DNA from: Candidatus Hydrogenedentota bacterium
GTDB lineage: Bacteria > Hydrogenedentota > Hydrogenedentia > Hydrogenedentales > JAEUWI01
Direction: 5' to 3'
Length of the DNA stretch: 50,438 nt
Assembly (NCBI GenBank): GCA_016791475.1
Contig: JAEUWI010000053.1
Location: 1 to 50,438, forward strand
A model generated the notes under the pieces. It worked only from the letters and a program-made list of their open reading frames with translations. It did no database searches and was not told where the DNA came from. This document shows, in pieces, positions 28,828 to 37,277 of this stretch. Both the position numbers and the translations under genes were made by a program. The stretch's first letter is position 1, and every line of letters begins with the position of its first letter.

Positions 28828-31800
28828 GTGAGTTGTTTCATGAAGGTAACAGGTCGAAAAATTGGGGGGCTCACTTGGATGGGGGGATTGTCGGCCCTGG
28901 TGCTGGGGGGCTCGGGGGCTTTCGCCCAGGTGACCGTAGACAGCGCCAACCTCCGCTTCGAATCCTTTGCCAACGTGTCGGCTTCATCCCGTAACGCGAG
29001 CCTGGTGGCCGACAACGATAGCTTCAATGAAACGGTGACTATCGATCCCGGCTTCGAGGGCACCATCAACCGCCCCATCAACCTCAGCGCGAGCGTAACC
29101 GGCGAGGTGGGAAATTCCGGCAGCGCCTCGGTGATTGACGCGTCCACCTTTGCCTACGCCAACACCCCCACGGGTATCTCCGTCACGGGGGTGCTGGATT
29201 ACGACATCGTCGGGGCGGCGAACGACGGCACGGAGGATATCTCCGGCGGCGACGCGTCCACCCGCTTAATCCATCAGGCGACCTGGAACATCACCGTGAC
29301 GGGCAACGACGGGGTCTTGACCTTTTCCTACGAGGGGGTCCACCTCGCCTCCGGCGGCGGCGGCGGTGCCTCCTTCCCTTCGGTATCCTTCGTCGTGGAG
29401 CCCCAGGGCGTGCCGAACATGCAGAATATCGTGCGGTCCGTCACTTGCACGGCGACTAACTGCCCACCGCTCTCGGAATGCGAGCCGACGAATACCTGCG
29501 GGCCCAACTTCATCGCCATACCCACCACGCCCCTGCCCCCGGGCCAGTACCGAATCACCTTTCTGGCGCAGACCGAGACCCAGGACAATATGACGATGGA
29601 GGTCCAGGGTGATCTGGAACTCCGGGTGGAAAACGCCGACTTCTGCAACCCGCGCTGGACCATTGGGGAGTCCGGTAATTTCGCCGACGAAGCCAACTGG
29701 GACCCGCCCGTGGCGCCGGTGGACAATGGCGAGGGCTGCGCCAATCTCACCTTTGCAGAGTCGGGCGAATACACGGTCACGCTGCCCGGCGGCGCTTCGG
29801 CCAATCGGGTCAGAGTTTCCGGCGGCAGCCCCACCTTCAGCGGCGGAACCCTCGCGCTGGGCGGCGCGGGCGATGAACCGGCATTGGGCGTCTTCGCGGA
29901 TGGGCGCCTGGTGCTGGAGGGCACGACGCTGACGGCCGCCGAGGTGGCCATTGGCCCGACCGCCGCTGCGGGCGAGGCCTTTTCCTTTCTCCAGATTGCG
30001 CCGGGCGCATCGCTCACCGGTACCGGCGGCGTCTCGCTGGGTCGGGACATCGGTGCGCGGGGCGAACTTTCTCTGGGCGGCGGCGGCGCGGATGCGTCTC
30101 TCGACGCGGGCCTGGGGCTCTTCGTGGGCGGCGCGGGCGAAGGCCGGATCCTGGGCATAGCGCCGTTGTCGATTGAGGTGCCCGCGGGTGACTTTTCCCT
30201 CGCGCTGGAATCGGGCAGTGAGGCCTCGGTGGACCTGACGGGCAATGGGGAAACGGATGATGCCGCCACGGTGGACCTTTCCGGCACGCTTCTGATCGGT
30301 GCGGGCGGCACGGGCATCTTTGCCCTGAACAACCATGGCACGATCAACGCCGACAAGATGAATCTGGGCGCGCTGGAAGGCGGCTCGGGCACCTTTGCCG
30401 CCAGTGGCTCCGAGACGAGGGCCACCATCATCGACAGCGTTGTGGCGGGCGATGAAGGCACGGGCCGAATCCTGCTGAGCGAAGGCGCCCGCATCACGGC
30501 GGCCACCCTCACCCTGGCCGAAGGCGAAGGAAGTACGGGCGATATCGAGCTGGCCGGTCCAGGCACGCACCTCGATATCGTCGATGTGGTCCAGACCGGC
30601 AATCAGGGTGTCGGTGAAATCGAAGTGACCAATGGCGCGCGCCTCACGGCGGGTGATCTGAATCTGGGAATCCTGACCGGCGGTATTGGTTCGCTGACGT
30701 TGCGCGATGGCGAAGCGGGCCTCGCCAATCTCACGGTCAATGGGAGCCTTATCGCGGGCCTGGGTGGTCTCGGCACGATCACGGCCGAAGGCGGCGCGGA
30801 AGTCTCCATAACCGACAGCTTTCTGCTGGGCGCCCTGGGCGGGGTCGTGGGCACCGCGACGATCACCGGCGAGATCGCTTCGGAGGCCAATCCGAATCCG
30901 CCTCAATCACACTGGACCATTGGCGATGAAATCCAGATTGGCGTTGATGGCGCGGGCGAACTCACGATTAGCGACAACGCGCGCGTGGAAGCCCGGGCCA
31001 TGCGGCTTGCTGTGGGCGCGGACAGCACGGGCGAGTACCGCGCCAGCGGTCTATTCGCCACTACGAAGATCGTCGATGAATTGGTCATCGCCGGCGCGGG
31101 TGACGGCACGGTAACCCTGGAGAGTGCCGCGCCACTCCGGGCCAGCGCCGCAATCCTGGGATCGGCCACCGGCGGCCTGGGTATCCTCCGCCTTTTCGAA
31201 AACGCGCTGGTGGACCTCGCCGAGCCCGCGCCCTCTGAAGGGGCCACGCTGGCCCCCGGCTTTCTTGAAGTGGGCAAGAACGGCAACGGCCTGGTCGAAC
31301 TTTTCGACCAGGGCACCACGCTGCACTGCCTTGAAGCCATCCTGGGCGGTGCGAGCGCCGACGCGGGCGGCACGGTCAATGTGGACACCGACGCCACCTT
31401 CACCTGCGACGGCAGTGTTTCCGTGGGCAATTCCGCCGGTGCGGGTTTGCTCCGTGTGGCCAACGGCGGCAATGTGGGAATTGGCTCCCAGCTCCTCATT
31501 GGTACTCGGGGCCTGGTGGTGGCCGGCGCGGGCGCGAATGTACAGAGCAGCTTTGTTTCCAACGGTCGGATCCAGATCCTGCTGGAGGTGACCATACCGC
31601 GACCTGAAGAGAAGTCCAGCACGGCCGCGGATAAAGGCGTACCAACGGGTCCCGTCGTGATCGAAGGCGATCTTGTGCTGGAGGAAGACGGAATCCTGGA
31701 GATCGAGGCCGGGGCCGAGTCCATGCTCCAGGTCGGCGGCAACGTCACCCTGGCGGGGGCGCTGCGCATCGTGCTGGTGCCCGGACGGGTCTATGGCGAC

Positions 31801-32340
31801 GACGTCTTGAGCCAGTTGGCCAGCTTCGGCGGGACGGTGGACGGTGCGTTTGCCGCTGTCGAGTTCGTCAACGCGCCCGAAGGCTTCGACGCGGCTGTGA
31901 CCATCGAGAACGGCGAATTGATCCTTGACATCGAAAGCGACGGGGTCGGCGGTGAAGGCGAGGGCGAGGGTGAGGGTGAAGGTGAAGGCGAGGGCGAGGG
32001 CGAGGGTGAAGGTGAGGGCGAGGGCGAGGGCGAGGGCGAGGGCGAGGGTGAGGGCGAAGGTGAGGGCGAGGGCGAGGGCGAGGGCGAGGGTGAAGGCGAA
32101 GGTGAGGGCGAGGGCGAAGGCGAAGGCGAAGGCGAAGGCGAAGGTGAAGGCGAGGGCGAGGGTGAGGGTGAAGGCGAGGGCGAAGGTGAGGGCGAAGGTG
32201 AGGGCGAAGGAGGTGGTTGTCCAATGTCGGGTGCGAAATCGCTGAGCGATTTTCTGGGTGACCTTTTCCTCCTTGGTTTGGCCGTTTCTGTGTTATTGGG
32301 TTTTGGGCGATTGCGGCAGCGATCAGGCGAATCCGCCTGA
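28828..32340 (+). CDS. Giant exported beta-repeat protein with (Glu-Gly)43 stalk and C-terminal sorting-like tail
   Basis: The 1,170-residue protein starts with a signal peptide ending SGAFAQ. A Thr/Ser/Gly/Asp-rich domain and a Cys-containing segment (CTATNCPPLSECEPTNTCG) follow. About residues 320-900 carry irregular Gly-rich repeats with patterns such as LALGGAGDEPALGVF and LNLGILTGGIGSLTLRDG, suggestive of a beta-helix surface protein. A jelly-roll-like end (LQVGGNVTLAGALRIVLVPG) precedes 43 Glu-Gly units (residues 1043-1128). The last 42 residues hold GGCPMSG, a hydrophobic helix (LGDLFLLGLAVSVLLGFG) and RLRQR, a layout like MYXO-CTERM or PEP-CTERM sorting tails. GTG at 28828 with GGGAG 9 bases upstream is chosen over ATG at 28840. 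Its role is probably cell-surface or extracellular. Confidence 0.8.
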   Translation: MSCFMKVTGRKIGGLTWMGGLSALVLGGSGAFAQVTVDSANLRFESFANVSASSRNASLVADNDSFNETVTIDPGFEGTINRPINLSASVTGEVGNSGSASVIDASTFAYANTPTGISVTGVLDYDIVGAANDGTEDISGGDASTRLIHQATWNITVTGNDGVLTFSYEGVHLASGGGGGASFPSVSFVVEPQGVPNMQNIVRSVTCTATNCPPLSECEPTNTCGPNFIAIPTTPLPPGQYRITFLAQTETQDNMTMEVQGDLELRVENADFCNPRWTIGESGNFADEANWDPPVAPVDNGEGCANLTFAESGEYTVTLPGGASANRVRVSGGSPTFSGGTLALGGAGDEPALGVFADGRLVLEGTTLTAAEVAIGPTAAAGEAFSFLQIAPGASLTGTGGVSLGRDIGARGELSLGGGGADASLDAGLGLFVGGAGEGRILGIAPLSIEVPAGDFSLALESGSEASVDLTGNGETDDAATVDLSGTLLIGAGGTGIFALNNHGTINADKMNLGALEGGSGTFAASGSETRATIIDSVVAGDEGTGRILLSEGARITAATLTLAEGEGSTGDIELAGPGTHLDIVDVVQTGNQGVGEIEVTNGARLTAGDLNLGILTGGIGSLTLRDGEAGLANLTVNGSLIAGLGGLGTITAEGGAEVSITDSFLLGALGGVVGTATITGEIASEANPNPPQSHWTIGDEIQIGVDGAGELTISDNARVEARAMRLAVGADSTGEYRASGLFATTKIVDELVIAGAGDGTVTLESAAPLRASAAILGSATGGLGILRLFENALVDLAEPAPSEGATLAPGFLEVGKNGNGLVELFDQGTTLHCLEAILGGASADAGGTVNVDTDATFTCDGSVSVGNSAGAGLLRVANGGNVGIGSQLLIGTRGLVVAGAGANVQSSFVSNGRIQILLEVTIPRPEEKSSTAADKGVPTGPVVIEGDLVLEEDGILEIEAGAESMLQVGGNVTLAGALRIVLVPGRVYGDDVLSQLASFGGTVDGAFAAVEFVNAPEGFDAAVTIENGELILDIESDGVGGEGEGEGEGEGEGEGEGEGEGEGEGEGEGEGEGEGEGEGEGEGEGEGEGEGEGEGEGEGEGEGEGEGEGEGEGEGEGEGEGEGEGEGGGCPMSGAKSLSDFLGDLFLLGLAVSVLLGFGRLRQRSGESA
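31954..32211 (+). repeat. Hexanucleotide tract coding for 43 Glu-Gly units
   Basis: There are 43 in-frame copies of GAR-GGN, almost all of them GAG/GAA followed by GGC/GGT. Variation is confined to third codon positions, so the amino-acid sequence appears conserved while the DNA has drifted. On the minus strand the tract reads as Pro-Ser repeats, an artefact of composition. Confidence 0.97.
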
Positions 32341-32355
32341 AGGTATTGCCTGAGA

Positions 32356-32395
32356 AAGGGGCCGGTTCCCGTCGGGATCCGGCCCTTGGTTCTTT
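32356..32395 (+). terminator. Rho-independent terminator of the giant exported protein
   Basis: An imperfect stem (AAGGGGCCGG-TTCCC against GGGATCCGGCCCTT, one bulged G) starts 16 bases past the stop and is followed by GGTTCTTTT on the plus strand. Confidence 0.7.
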
Positions 32396-32450
32396 TGCAT
32401 CGTGTGGCATTGACTCGGCTGGTTGGCAAGCGCGGGTGCGCCCCGGAGCC

Positions 32451-33809
32451 TCAGCGGTTTTCGCGCCGATTGACGCCCCAGAAGAGCAGTCCGCCCGCCG
32501 CCACCGTTGCCAGTGCGAGGGAGGACTCCACCGGTCTCCCGCGGAAGGCCCACACCATTGTCCACAGGGAAACGGCGATGAAGAGCAGGGGGGTGTAGGG
32601 GTAAGCCCATACCCGAAATGGCCTCGGAAGATGGGGGGCCTTAATCCGCAGGGTGATCACGCATGAGACCGCGATGGCGGAGAAGAGCGTGAGGGTAAAG
32701 CCGGCGTAAAGCAGGATCTGGTCGACCCGACCGGACAGTACGATGATGGAGACGACGGTGCCCTGAAGCAGGAGCGATGGCCACGGCGATCCGTTTGGCG
32801 ACGACCGGGCGAGCCAGTACAGGGCGCGCATGTCTTGACCGAAGGCGAAAAGGACGCGGGATCCCGCGATGGTCATGGCGGAGACCGAAGCGAGGATCGA
32901 AACGCAGAGTAACAGGGTAACCGCGGTCACGCCGGCGGGGCCGAAGAGCTTTTCCGCCGCCAGCGTTCCCACGTTCAATTGTCCCTGAAGTCCATCCACC
33001 CCGGCGCCGTAGAAATAGACCACGTTGAGCGCGAGGTAGAGACCCGTCACGATGGCGGTGCCGGTGAGGAGTGATTTCGGCAAATTCGATTGGGGGTCCT
33101 CCATCTCGCCGGCCACATAGGCCGAGCCGTTCCAGCCCAGGTAGCAGAACGTGACGAAGATAAGCGAGGTCGCCATTGCGACTGTGAGATCCGCGGGCGA
33201 CTTATCCCCATAGTCCGCCGCCTTCTCGACAATGTTCGCGACCCGTCCATCGCCCCAGAACAGGGCCGCCGTGATAATCGCGACAATACCCAGGACCTTG
33301 AAGGCGGTCACGGCATCGCTGAAGCGCATGCCGGTCTGAGCGCCGAGGCAGTGGATCGCCACAAGGGACCACACCACCCCGATCGCGCAGAGGTCGACCA
33401 GCGCCACGCCGAGGACGGGCGGGTTTTCGCGGAGGGGATCTATCAGATAGCCGAGATAGACGGTGAAGCTCTTTGCTGCCGCGGCGATGGGCGCGGAGAA
33501 GCCGGCGCTCAACGCGACGAAAGCGCTCACGAAGGCCAGGGCCTGCCCATAGGACTCGCGGATATAGACATACTCCGCGCCGGCGCGGGGCAACATCGCC
33601 CCGAGCTCGGCAAAGCAGAGGGCGCCGCAGAACGCGAGTACACCGCCGAGAGCCCAGAGCGCGTAGATCAGACCGGGGTGGCCCAGATCGGCGGCCTGAA
33701 AGCCGGTCGTCGTGAAGATTCCCGCGCCTATCATGTTTGCGACGACCAGCCCCGTTGCCGAGCGCAAACCGATGAATCGGGTCAGTCCCGCGTCTTCCGG
33801 TGCGGGCAT
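32451..33809 (-). CDS. APC-family amino acid permease
   Basis: The 452-residue protein has about 12 transmembrane helices and the amino acid-polyamine-organocation (APC) fold. The opening GLRSATGLVVANMIGAGIFTTTGF matches helix 1, whose GAGIF loop binds the substrate backbone. CYLGWNGSAYVAGEMEDPQSNLPKSL matches the helix 6 region and following loop. The substrate cannot be inferred. It starts 3 bases after the stop of the exported methyltransferase gene and is therefore in one operon with it, though a functional link is not obvious. Confidence 0.88.
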   Translation of the reverse strand: MPAPEDAGLTRFIGLRSATGLVVANMIGAGIFTTTGFQAADLGHPGLIYALWALGGVLAFCGALCFAELGAMLPRAGAEYVYIRESYGQALAFVSAFVALSAGFSAPIAAAAKSFTVYLGYLIDPLRENPPVLGVALVDLCAIGVVWSLVAIHCLGAQTGMRFSDAVTAFKVLGIVAIITAALFWGDGRVANIVEKAADYGDKSPADLTVAMATSLIFVTFCYLGWNGSAYVAGEMEDPQSNLPKSLLTGTAIVTGLYLALNVVYFYGAGVDGLQGQLNVGTLAAEKLFGPAGVTAVTLLLCVSILASVSAMTIAGSRVLFAFGQDMRALYWLARSSPNGSPWPSLLLQGTVVSIIVLSGRVDQILLYAGFTLTLFSAIAVSCVITLRIKAPHLPRPFRVWAYPYTPLLFIAVSLWTMVWAFRGRPVESSLALATVAAGGLLFWGVNRRENR

Positions 33810-33812
33810 GGT

Positions 33813-34514
33813 TTATTCTTTCGCGGGCTGTACCTCAGCCGCGCGCTTGACGAATGTGATCATGTACTGCTCCTTCATGCCGGTTTCCTGCTTCTCGAGG
33901 AAATCAAAGCCGGCTTGTTGCAGCTCGTCGATGACGCCCCCCATGCCGCGGCGCACGTGTTTGAGAGTCCAGTCGCTGCTGCGGCCCTCGATCCGGACGA
34001 AGTCCACGATTACAAGCTTGCCGCCCGGCCGCAGGGCGTCATGGATCGACTTCAGGGTGTCGAAGGGAAATTCGAAATGGTGGTAGGTGTCGCAGATAAA
34101 GGCCAGGTCGATGGAATTCACGGGCAGGCGCGCCGAGCGTTCATCACAGACCACGCCTTCGACATTTTTTCGTCCGCTTTCCGCGCTGATCTTGTTGATA
34201 TGCTCGACGAAGTTCTTGGCGATATCCACGGCGTACACGCGCCCCTCCGTCCCTACCACGTCGGAAATCATCATAGAGAAGAAACCCGTGCCGGCCCCGA
34301 TATCGCCGACGCACATGCCGGGCTTCAGATCCAGGGCATCCAGGATGGCCTGGCGGTGGGTGTAGATCTCGCGACTTTCCCCCTCGAATCGCGCGACGTA
34401 CTCATCGACATTCGGATTCTTGAAATTGTCATTGATGCCCGGGGCGACGCTTGTCTCCTGGGCAAAGGTCGTGGCGCAACCCAGAAGGGCGAGGGCAATC
34501 AGGTATCGCATCAT
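33813..34514 (-). CDS. Exported class I SAM-dependent methyltransferase
   Basis: The 233-residue protein has a signal sequence (MMRYLIALALLGCATTFAQE) that also contains a lipobox-like LLGC at Cys13. A Rossmann methyltransferase domain follows, with motif I VGDIGAGTGFFS (Asp71), an acidic motif II segment (VYAVDIAKNFVEHI), FICDTYHHFEF and LRPGGKLVIVDFVR. The domain resembles UbiE/Methyltransf_11 enzymes. Export is puzzling because S-adenosylmethionine is cytoplasmic; such signal-bearing methyltransferases recur in planctomycete-like genomes. GAGGAG lies 9 bases before the start. Confidence 0.8.
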   Translation of the reverse strand: MMRYLIALALLGCATTFAQETSVAPGINDNFKNPNVDEYVARFEGESREIYTHRQAILDALDLKPGMCVGDIGAGTGFFSMMISDVVGTEGRVYAVDIAKNFVEHINKISAESGRKNVEGVVCDERSARLPVNSIDLAFICDTYHHFEFPFDTLKSIHDALRPGGKLVIVDFVRIEGRSSDWTLKHVRRGMGGVIDELQQAGFDFLEKQETGMKEQYMITFVKRAAEVQPAKE

Positions 34515-34780
34515 GAATTTCTACTCCTCAGGACGGCGGCGTTGCAGGCCGCGTGTTGAGCCCCCGCAGGGCGGTGTAAAAGGGTCGAATACCCGTTCCA
34601 CGGGGGTGCGTTCACAGGACGGCACGTTGCTATTGGCACCCCGACACCGTCCCCCAGGTACCGTGGCGCTTCCCAGGCGTCGCCTCTTCCAGGCAGGCGA
34701 CCCGCGCGCCGACGGGCAAAACCGGCGCAGCGGAATTGGCGGTGTCAGTTTAGAAGGCGGGACATCCGCTGTCAACAGGT

Positions 34781-34810
34781 TTCAGGCGCCCGGCCATTTT
34801 GTGCTATAAT
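34781..34810 (+). promoter_or_regulatory. proS promoter
   Basis: A perfect -10 TATAAT (34805-34810) is preceded by TG in the extended -10 position (TGCTATAAT). A weak -35 TTCAGG lies 18 bases upstream. The start point would be near 34817, giving a leader of about 75 bases. The rest of the gap 34515-34780 shows no gene. Confidence 0.65.
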
Positions 34811-34892
34811 TCGGTCTTCATCCATGGGGACCCGGTCCCGGGTTGTCCCCCAATCCTTCATCGGCATTCGCAAACGCTACAGGAACGCATCC

Positions 34893-36320
34893 ATGGCCAA
34901 GGGCATCACCAAGCGCTCGGAAGACTATTCTCAGTGGTATATCGACGTGGTTCGAAAGGCCGAGATGGCCGACCACTCCCCCGTGAAGGGCTGCATGGTC
35001 ATCAAACCGACCGGCTATGGCATCTGGGAGAAGATCCAGCAGCGGCTGGACCGCATGTTCAAGGAATCCGGCCACGTCAACGCCTATTTCCCCATGCTGA
35101 TCCCCGAGAGCTTCCTGAAGAAGGAAGCGGAGCACGTGGAAGGCTTCGCCCCCGAGTGCGCCGTGGTCACCCATGGCGGCGGCAAGAAGCTGGAAGAGCC
35201 CCTGGTCATCCGGCCGACTTCCGAAACCATCATCTGGGACTCCTACCGCACCTGGATCAATTCCTATCGCGATCTGCCCATCCTCATCAATCAGTGGGCG
35301 AATGTCTGCCGCTGGGAAATGCGTACCCGCCTGTTCCTGCGCACCACGGAATTCCTCTGGCAGGAAGGCCACACGGCCCACGCCACCTTTGAAGAGGCCG
35401 AAGAAGAAGCCTACAAGATGGTCCGCATCTACCAGCAGTTCGCCGAGGAGTACCTGGCCATGCCCGTGGCCGTGGGCAAGAAGACGGACAGCGAAAAATT
35501 CGCCGGCGCGCTTCACACCTACTGCATCGAAGGCCTCATGCAGGATGGCAAGGCGCTCCAGGCGGGGACATCCCATCACCTGGGCCAGAATTTCGCCAAG
35601 GCCTTCGACGTGAAGTTCCAGGACAAGGATAAGGAGCTCAAGTATGTCCACGCCACGAGCTGGGGCGTCAGCACGCGCCTCATCGGCGGCATGATCATGA
35701 CCCACAGCGACGACAACGGTCTCGTAATACCGCCGAAGCTCGCCCCGTTGCCCGTGGTTATCGTGCCCATCTACCGCAACGACGACGAGATGGCGCTGGT
35801 GCTCGGGAAGGCCAAAGCCATGACCGAAGGCTGGGATCCCCTCTTCTTCAAGATCGATGATCGCGACCACTACAAGCCCGGCTTCAAATTTGCCGAATGG
35901 GAACTCAAAGGCATCCCCCTTCGTGTGGAGCTTGGACCGCGCGACGTGGAAAGCGGTCAGGTCATCGCCGCGCGCCGCGATACGGGCGAGAAAATCACCC
36001 TGCCGATGGACGGCCTGCGCGAGAAACTGGAGGCGCTGCTGGAAGACATCCAGACGAACCTGTTCCGCCTGGCGAAGGAACGGACCGCCGCCAATACCCA
36101 TACCGTGGACAGCTACGAAGAGTATCAGGCCCGCATCGGCAACGGCGGTTTCTTCCGCGTATTCCTCGATCACAAGAACCCCGAAGTGGAGAACCGGCTC
36201 CAGGCGGACACCAAGTCCACCATCCGGTGTATTCCCTTCGACAAGGAAGAAGAAGAAGGCGAATGCATGATTACCGGCGCCCCGTGCCATTACCGCGTCA
36301 TCGCCGCCCAGTCCTATTGA
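34893..36320 (+). CDS. proS: Prolyl-tRNA synthetase, eukaryotic/archaeal type
   Basis: This 475-residue class II aminoacyl-tRNA synthetase charges tRNA-Pro. Motif 2 ([25 protein letters not shown]) and the RPTSETIIW segment are present. The C-terminal part ends with a Cys-containing zinc-binding-like region and a terminal Tyr ([18 protein letters not shown]), characteristic of the short archaeal/eukaryal form. This form lacks the editing insertion of the E. coli type. The start at 34893 (AGGA 8 bases upstream, [16 protein letters not shown]) matches family N-termini; the longer frame to 34824 does not. Confidence 0.96.
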   Translation: MAKGITKRSEDYSQWYIDVVRKAEMADHSPVKGCMVIKPTGYGIWEKIQQRLDRMFKESGHVNAYFPMLIPESFLKKEAEHVEGFAPECAVVTHGGGKKLEEPLVIRPTSETIIWDSYRTWINSYRDLPILINQWANVCRWEMRTRLFLRTTEFLWQEGHTAHATFEEAEEEAYKMVRIYQQFAEEYLAMPVAVGKKTDSEKFAGALHTYCIEGLMQDGKALQAGTSHHLGQNFAKAFDVKFQDKDKELKYVHATSWGVSTRLIGGMIMTHSDDNGLVIPPKLAPLPVVIVPIYRNDDEMALVLGKAKAMTEGWDPLFFKIDDRDHYKPGFKFAEWELKGIPLRVELGPRDVESGQVIAARRDTGEKITLPMDGLREKLEALLEDIQTNLFRLAKERTAANTHTVDSYEEYQARIGNGGFFRVFLDHKNPEVENRLQADTKSTIRCIPFDKEEEEGECMITGAPCHYRVIAAQSY

Positions 36321-36346
36321 CAGGCTAACTTCTTTATTGGTACACT
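36317..36346 (+). promoter_or_regulatory. rpsU promoter
   Basis: A perfect TTGACA (36317-36322) overlaps the last bases of proS and is followed after 18 bases by TACACT (36341-36346). The leader before the rpsU GTG would be about 88 bases. Confidence 0.6.
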
Positions 36347-36440
36347 GATGGGCCCTGCGAAAGCGGGACTAACCGCATGACTAACCATCGCCCGCCGAAA
36401 GGCCGGGGCGAAATCCACTCCGAGGGGAGGTTGAGTATTC

Positions 36441-36626
36441 GTGACAAAAGTTCGCGTAAAGTCCGACGAGCCGTTTGAAAAGGCGCTCCGTCGTTTCAAA
36501 AAGAAGTGCAACAAAGAGGGTCTGATGCAGCGCATCAAAGAGATCAAGCACTTCGAAAAACCCAGTGAACGCCGCCGCCGCCGCCTTGCCAAGGCCATGG
36601 CCCGCGCCGTACTGGAACAGAAGTAA
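36441..36626 (+). CDS. rpsU: 30S ribosomal protein bS21
   Basis: The 61-residue basic protein is ribosomal protein S21. The order VRVKSDEPFEKALRRFKKKCNKEGLM, a central KHFEKPSERRRR segment and a basic tail are canonical. S21 takes part in start-site recognition on the 30S subunit. The start is a GTG with GGGGAGG 10 bases upstream, a very strong ribosome binding site. It has its own promoter and terminator, so it is probably a monocistronic unit. Confidence 0.96.
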   Translation: MTKVRVKSDEPFEKALRRFKKKCNKEGLMQRIKEIKHFEKPSERRRRRLAKAMARAVLEQK

Positions 36627-36650
36627 ATTCCCCCACCATCCTGAATACCC

Positions 36651-36684
36651 CGCGGGGCTGGATTCGTCCAGCCCCGCGTTTTTT
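36651..36684 (+). terminator. rpsU terminator with UUCG tetraloop
   Basis: A perfect 12-bp stem (CGCGGGGCTGGA with TCCAGCCCCGCG) closed by a TTCG loop is followed directly by TTTTTT. It is a textbook Rho-independent terminator 25 bases past the rpsU stop. Confidence 0.97.
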
Positions 36685-36757
36685 GTATGGGGACGGACCC
36701 GCGGCAATACGCGGCGGCTAGTTTCGGCTTGAGTGGCTGCGCCCCGCGGGCGCAATT

Positions 36758-36827
36758 GCCGACAAGATGTCGGCGCTCCCAACTCGCAAATCTATTTGTT
36801 TCGTGACGAGATCGCCCTGAATTGGAG
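36758..36827 (+). repeat. REP-like repeat, copy 1
   Basis: A small hairpin (GCCGACA-AGA-TGTCGGC) is followed by GCTCCCAACTCGCAAATCTAT and a diverged tail (GAGATCGCCCTGAATTGGAG). A second copy in the same orientation lies at 37199-37271; the best 27 bases match at 25 positions. The element resembles dispersed intergenic repeats. Confidence 0.7.
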
Positions 36828-36846
36828 ACCTCTCTCCACCGCGACG

Positions 36847-37161
36847 TTACAACAGGGCGATGATGTTTGCTTCCCCGAGCACCTCACACCCTTCCGCAAA
36901 GTAGACTACGGACCCCGCCCCGAAATCCGCGCCCAGGATTTCTTCGGTTACAAAGGCGATCATCACTAGTTTCTCCTCCCCCGGGTGAATCGTTTCCGCA
37001 TCCATAATGTCGATTTTGCCGCTGGTTCTACCGGGGCCTCCCGTTCCGTTCACCCCACTTTCGGATCGCGCCCAGAAGGTGGGCCGGTATCCAGAACAAA
37101 AGGGCATGTTGCGCTTACCTTTTCCCGAATAGAGGTGTAACCGTGCTTTAACCGTTCGCAT
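36847..37161 (-). CDS. Stand-alone EF-Tu domain III-like protein
   Basis: The 104-residue protein matches the C-terminal beta-barrel domain (domain III) of elongation factor Tu, without the GTPase or domain II. Compare VKARLHLYSGKGKRNMPF, CSGYRPTFW, the PGE turn after AETIHPGEEK, and the end FAEGCEVLGEANIIALL with EF-Tu's GGRHTPFFKGYRPQFY, PGD and REGGRTVGAGVV. Short proteins of this kind are known as EF-Tu-like hypothetical proteins, with no established role. The ATG at 37161 has GAGG 7 bases upstream. It is flanked on both sides by copies of a REP-like repeat. Confidence 0.75.
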   Translation of the reverse strand: MRTVKARLHLYSGKGKRNMPFCSGYRPTFWARSESGVNGTGGPGRTSGKIDIMDAETIHPGEEKLVMIAFVTEEILGADFGAGSVVYFAEGCEVLGEANIIALL

Positions 37162-37198
37162 CAATTTTCCTCGCGAAATGCAGATTCAAGTTCACTTT

Positions 37199-37271
37199 GC
37201 CGGCGGGCCGTCGGCGCTCCCAGCTTGCAAATCTATATCGATAGATTGGCAAGATCGCGCTAAATCGAAGT
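37199..37271 (+). repeat. REP-like repeat, copy 2
   Basis: This copy has the imperfect hairpin GCCGGCG-GGC-CGTCGGC and the block GCTCCCAGCTTGCAAATCTAT. It contains an additional palindrome AATCTAT-ATCG-ATAGATT absent from copy 1, and a tail AGATCGCGCTAAATCGAAG. It sits between the EF-Tu-III-like gene and the stop of the thrombospondin-repeat gene. Confidence 0.7.
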
Positions 37272-37277
37272 CCACCT

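Noticed and set aside
31954-32211. Hexanucleotide tract considered as CRISPR or minisatellite
   Set aside because: Units are contiguous with no spacers and stay in frame with only third-position variation, so it is a coding repeat.
31791-32429. Minus-strand frame encoding a long Pro-Ser repeat
   Set aside because: It is the complement of the Glu-Gly codon tract in a well-supported protein and has no start signals of its own.
34521-34775. 84-codon minus-strand frame upstream of the methyltransferase
   Set aside because: Pro/Arg-rich composition, no ribosome binding site, and it would overlap the proS control region.
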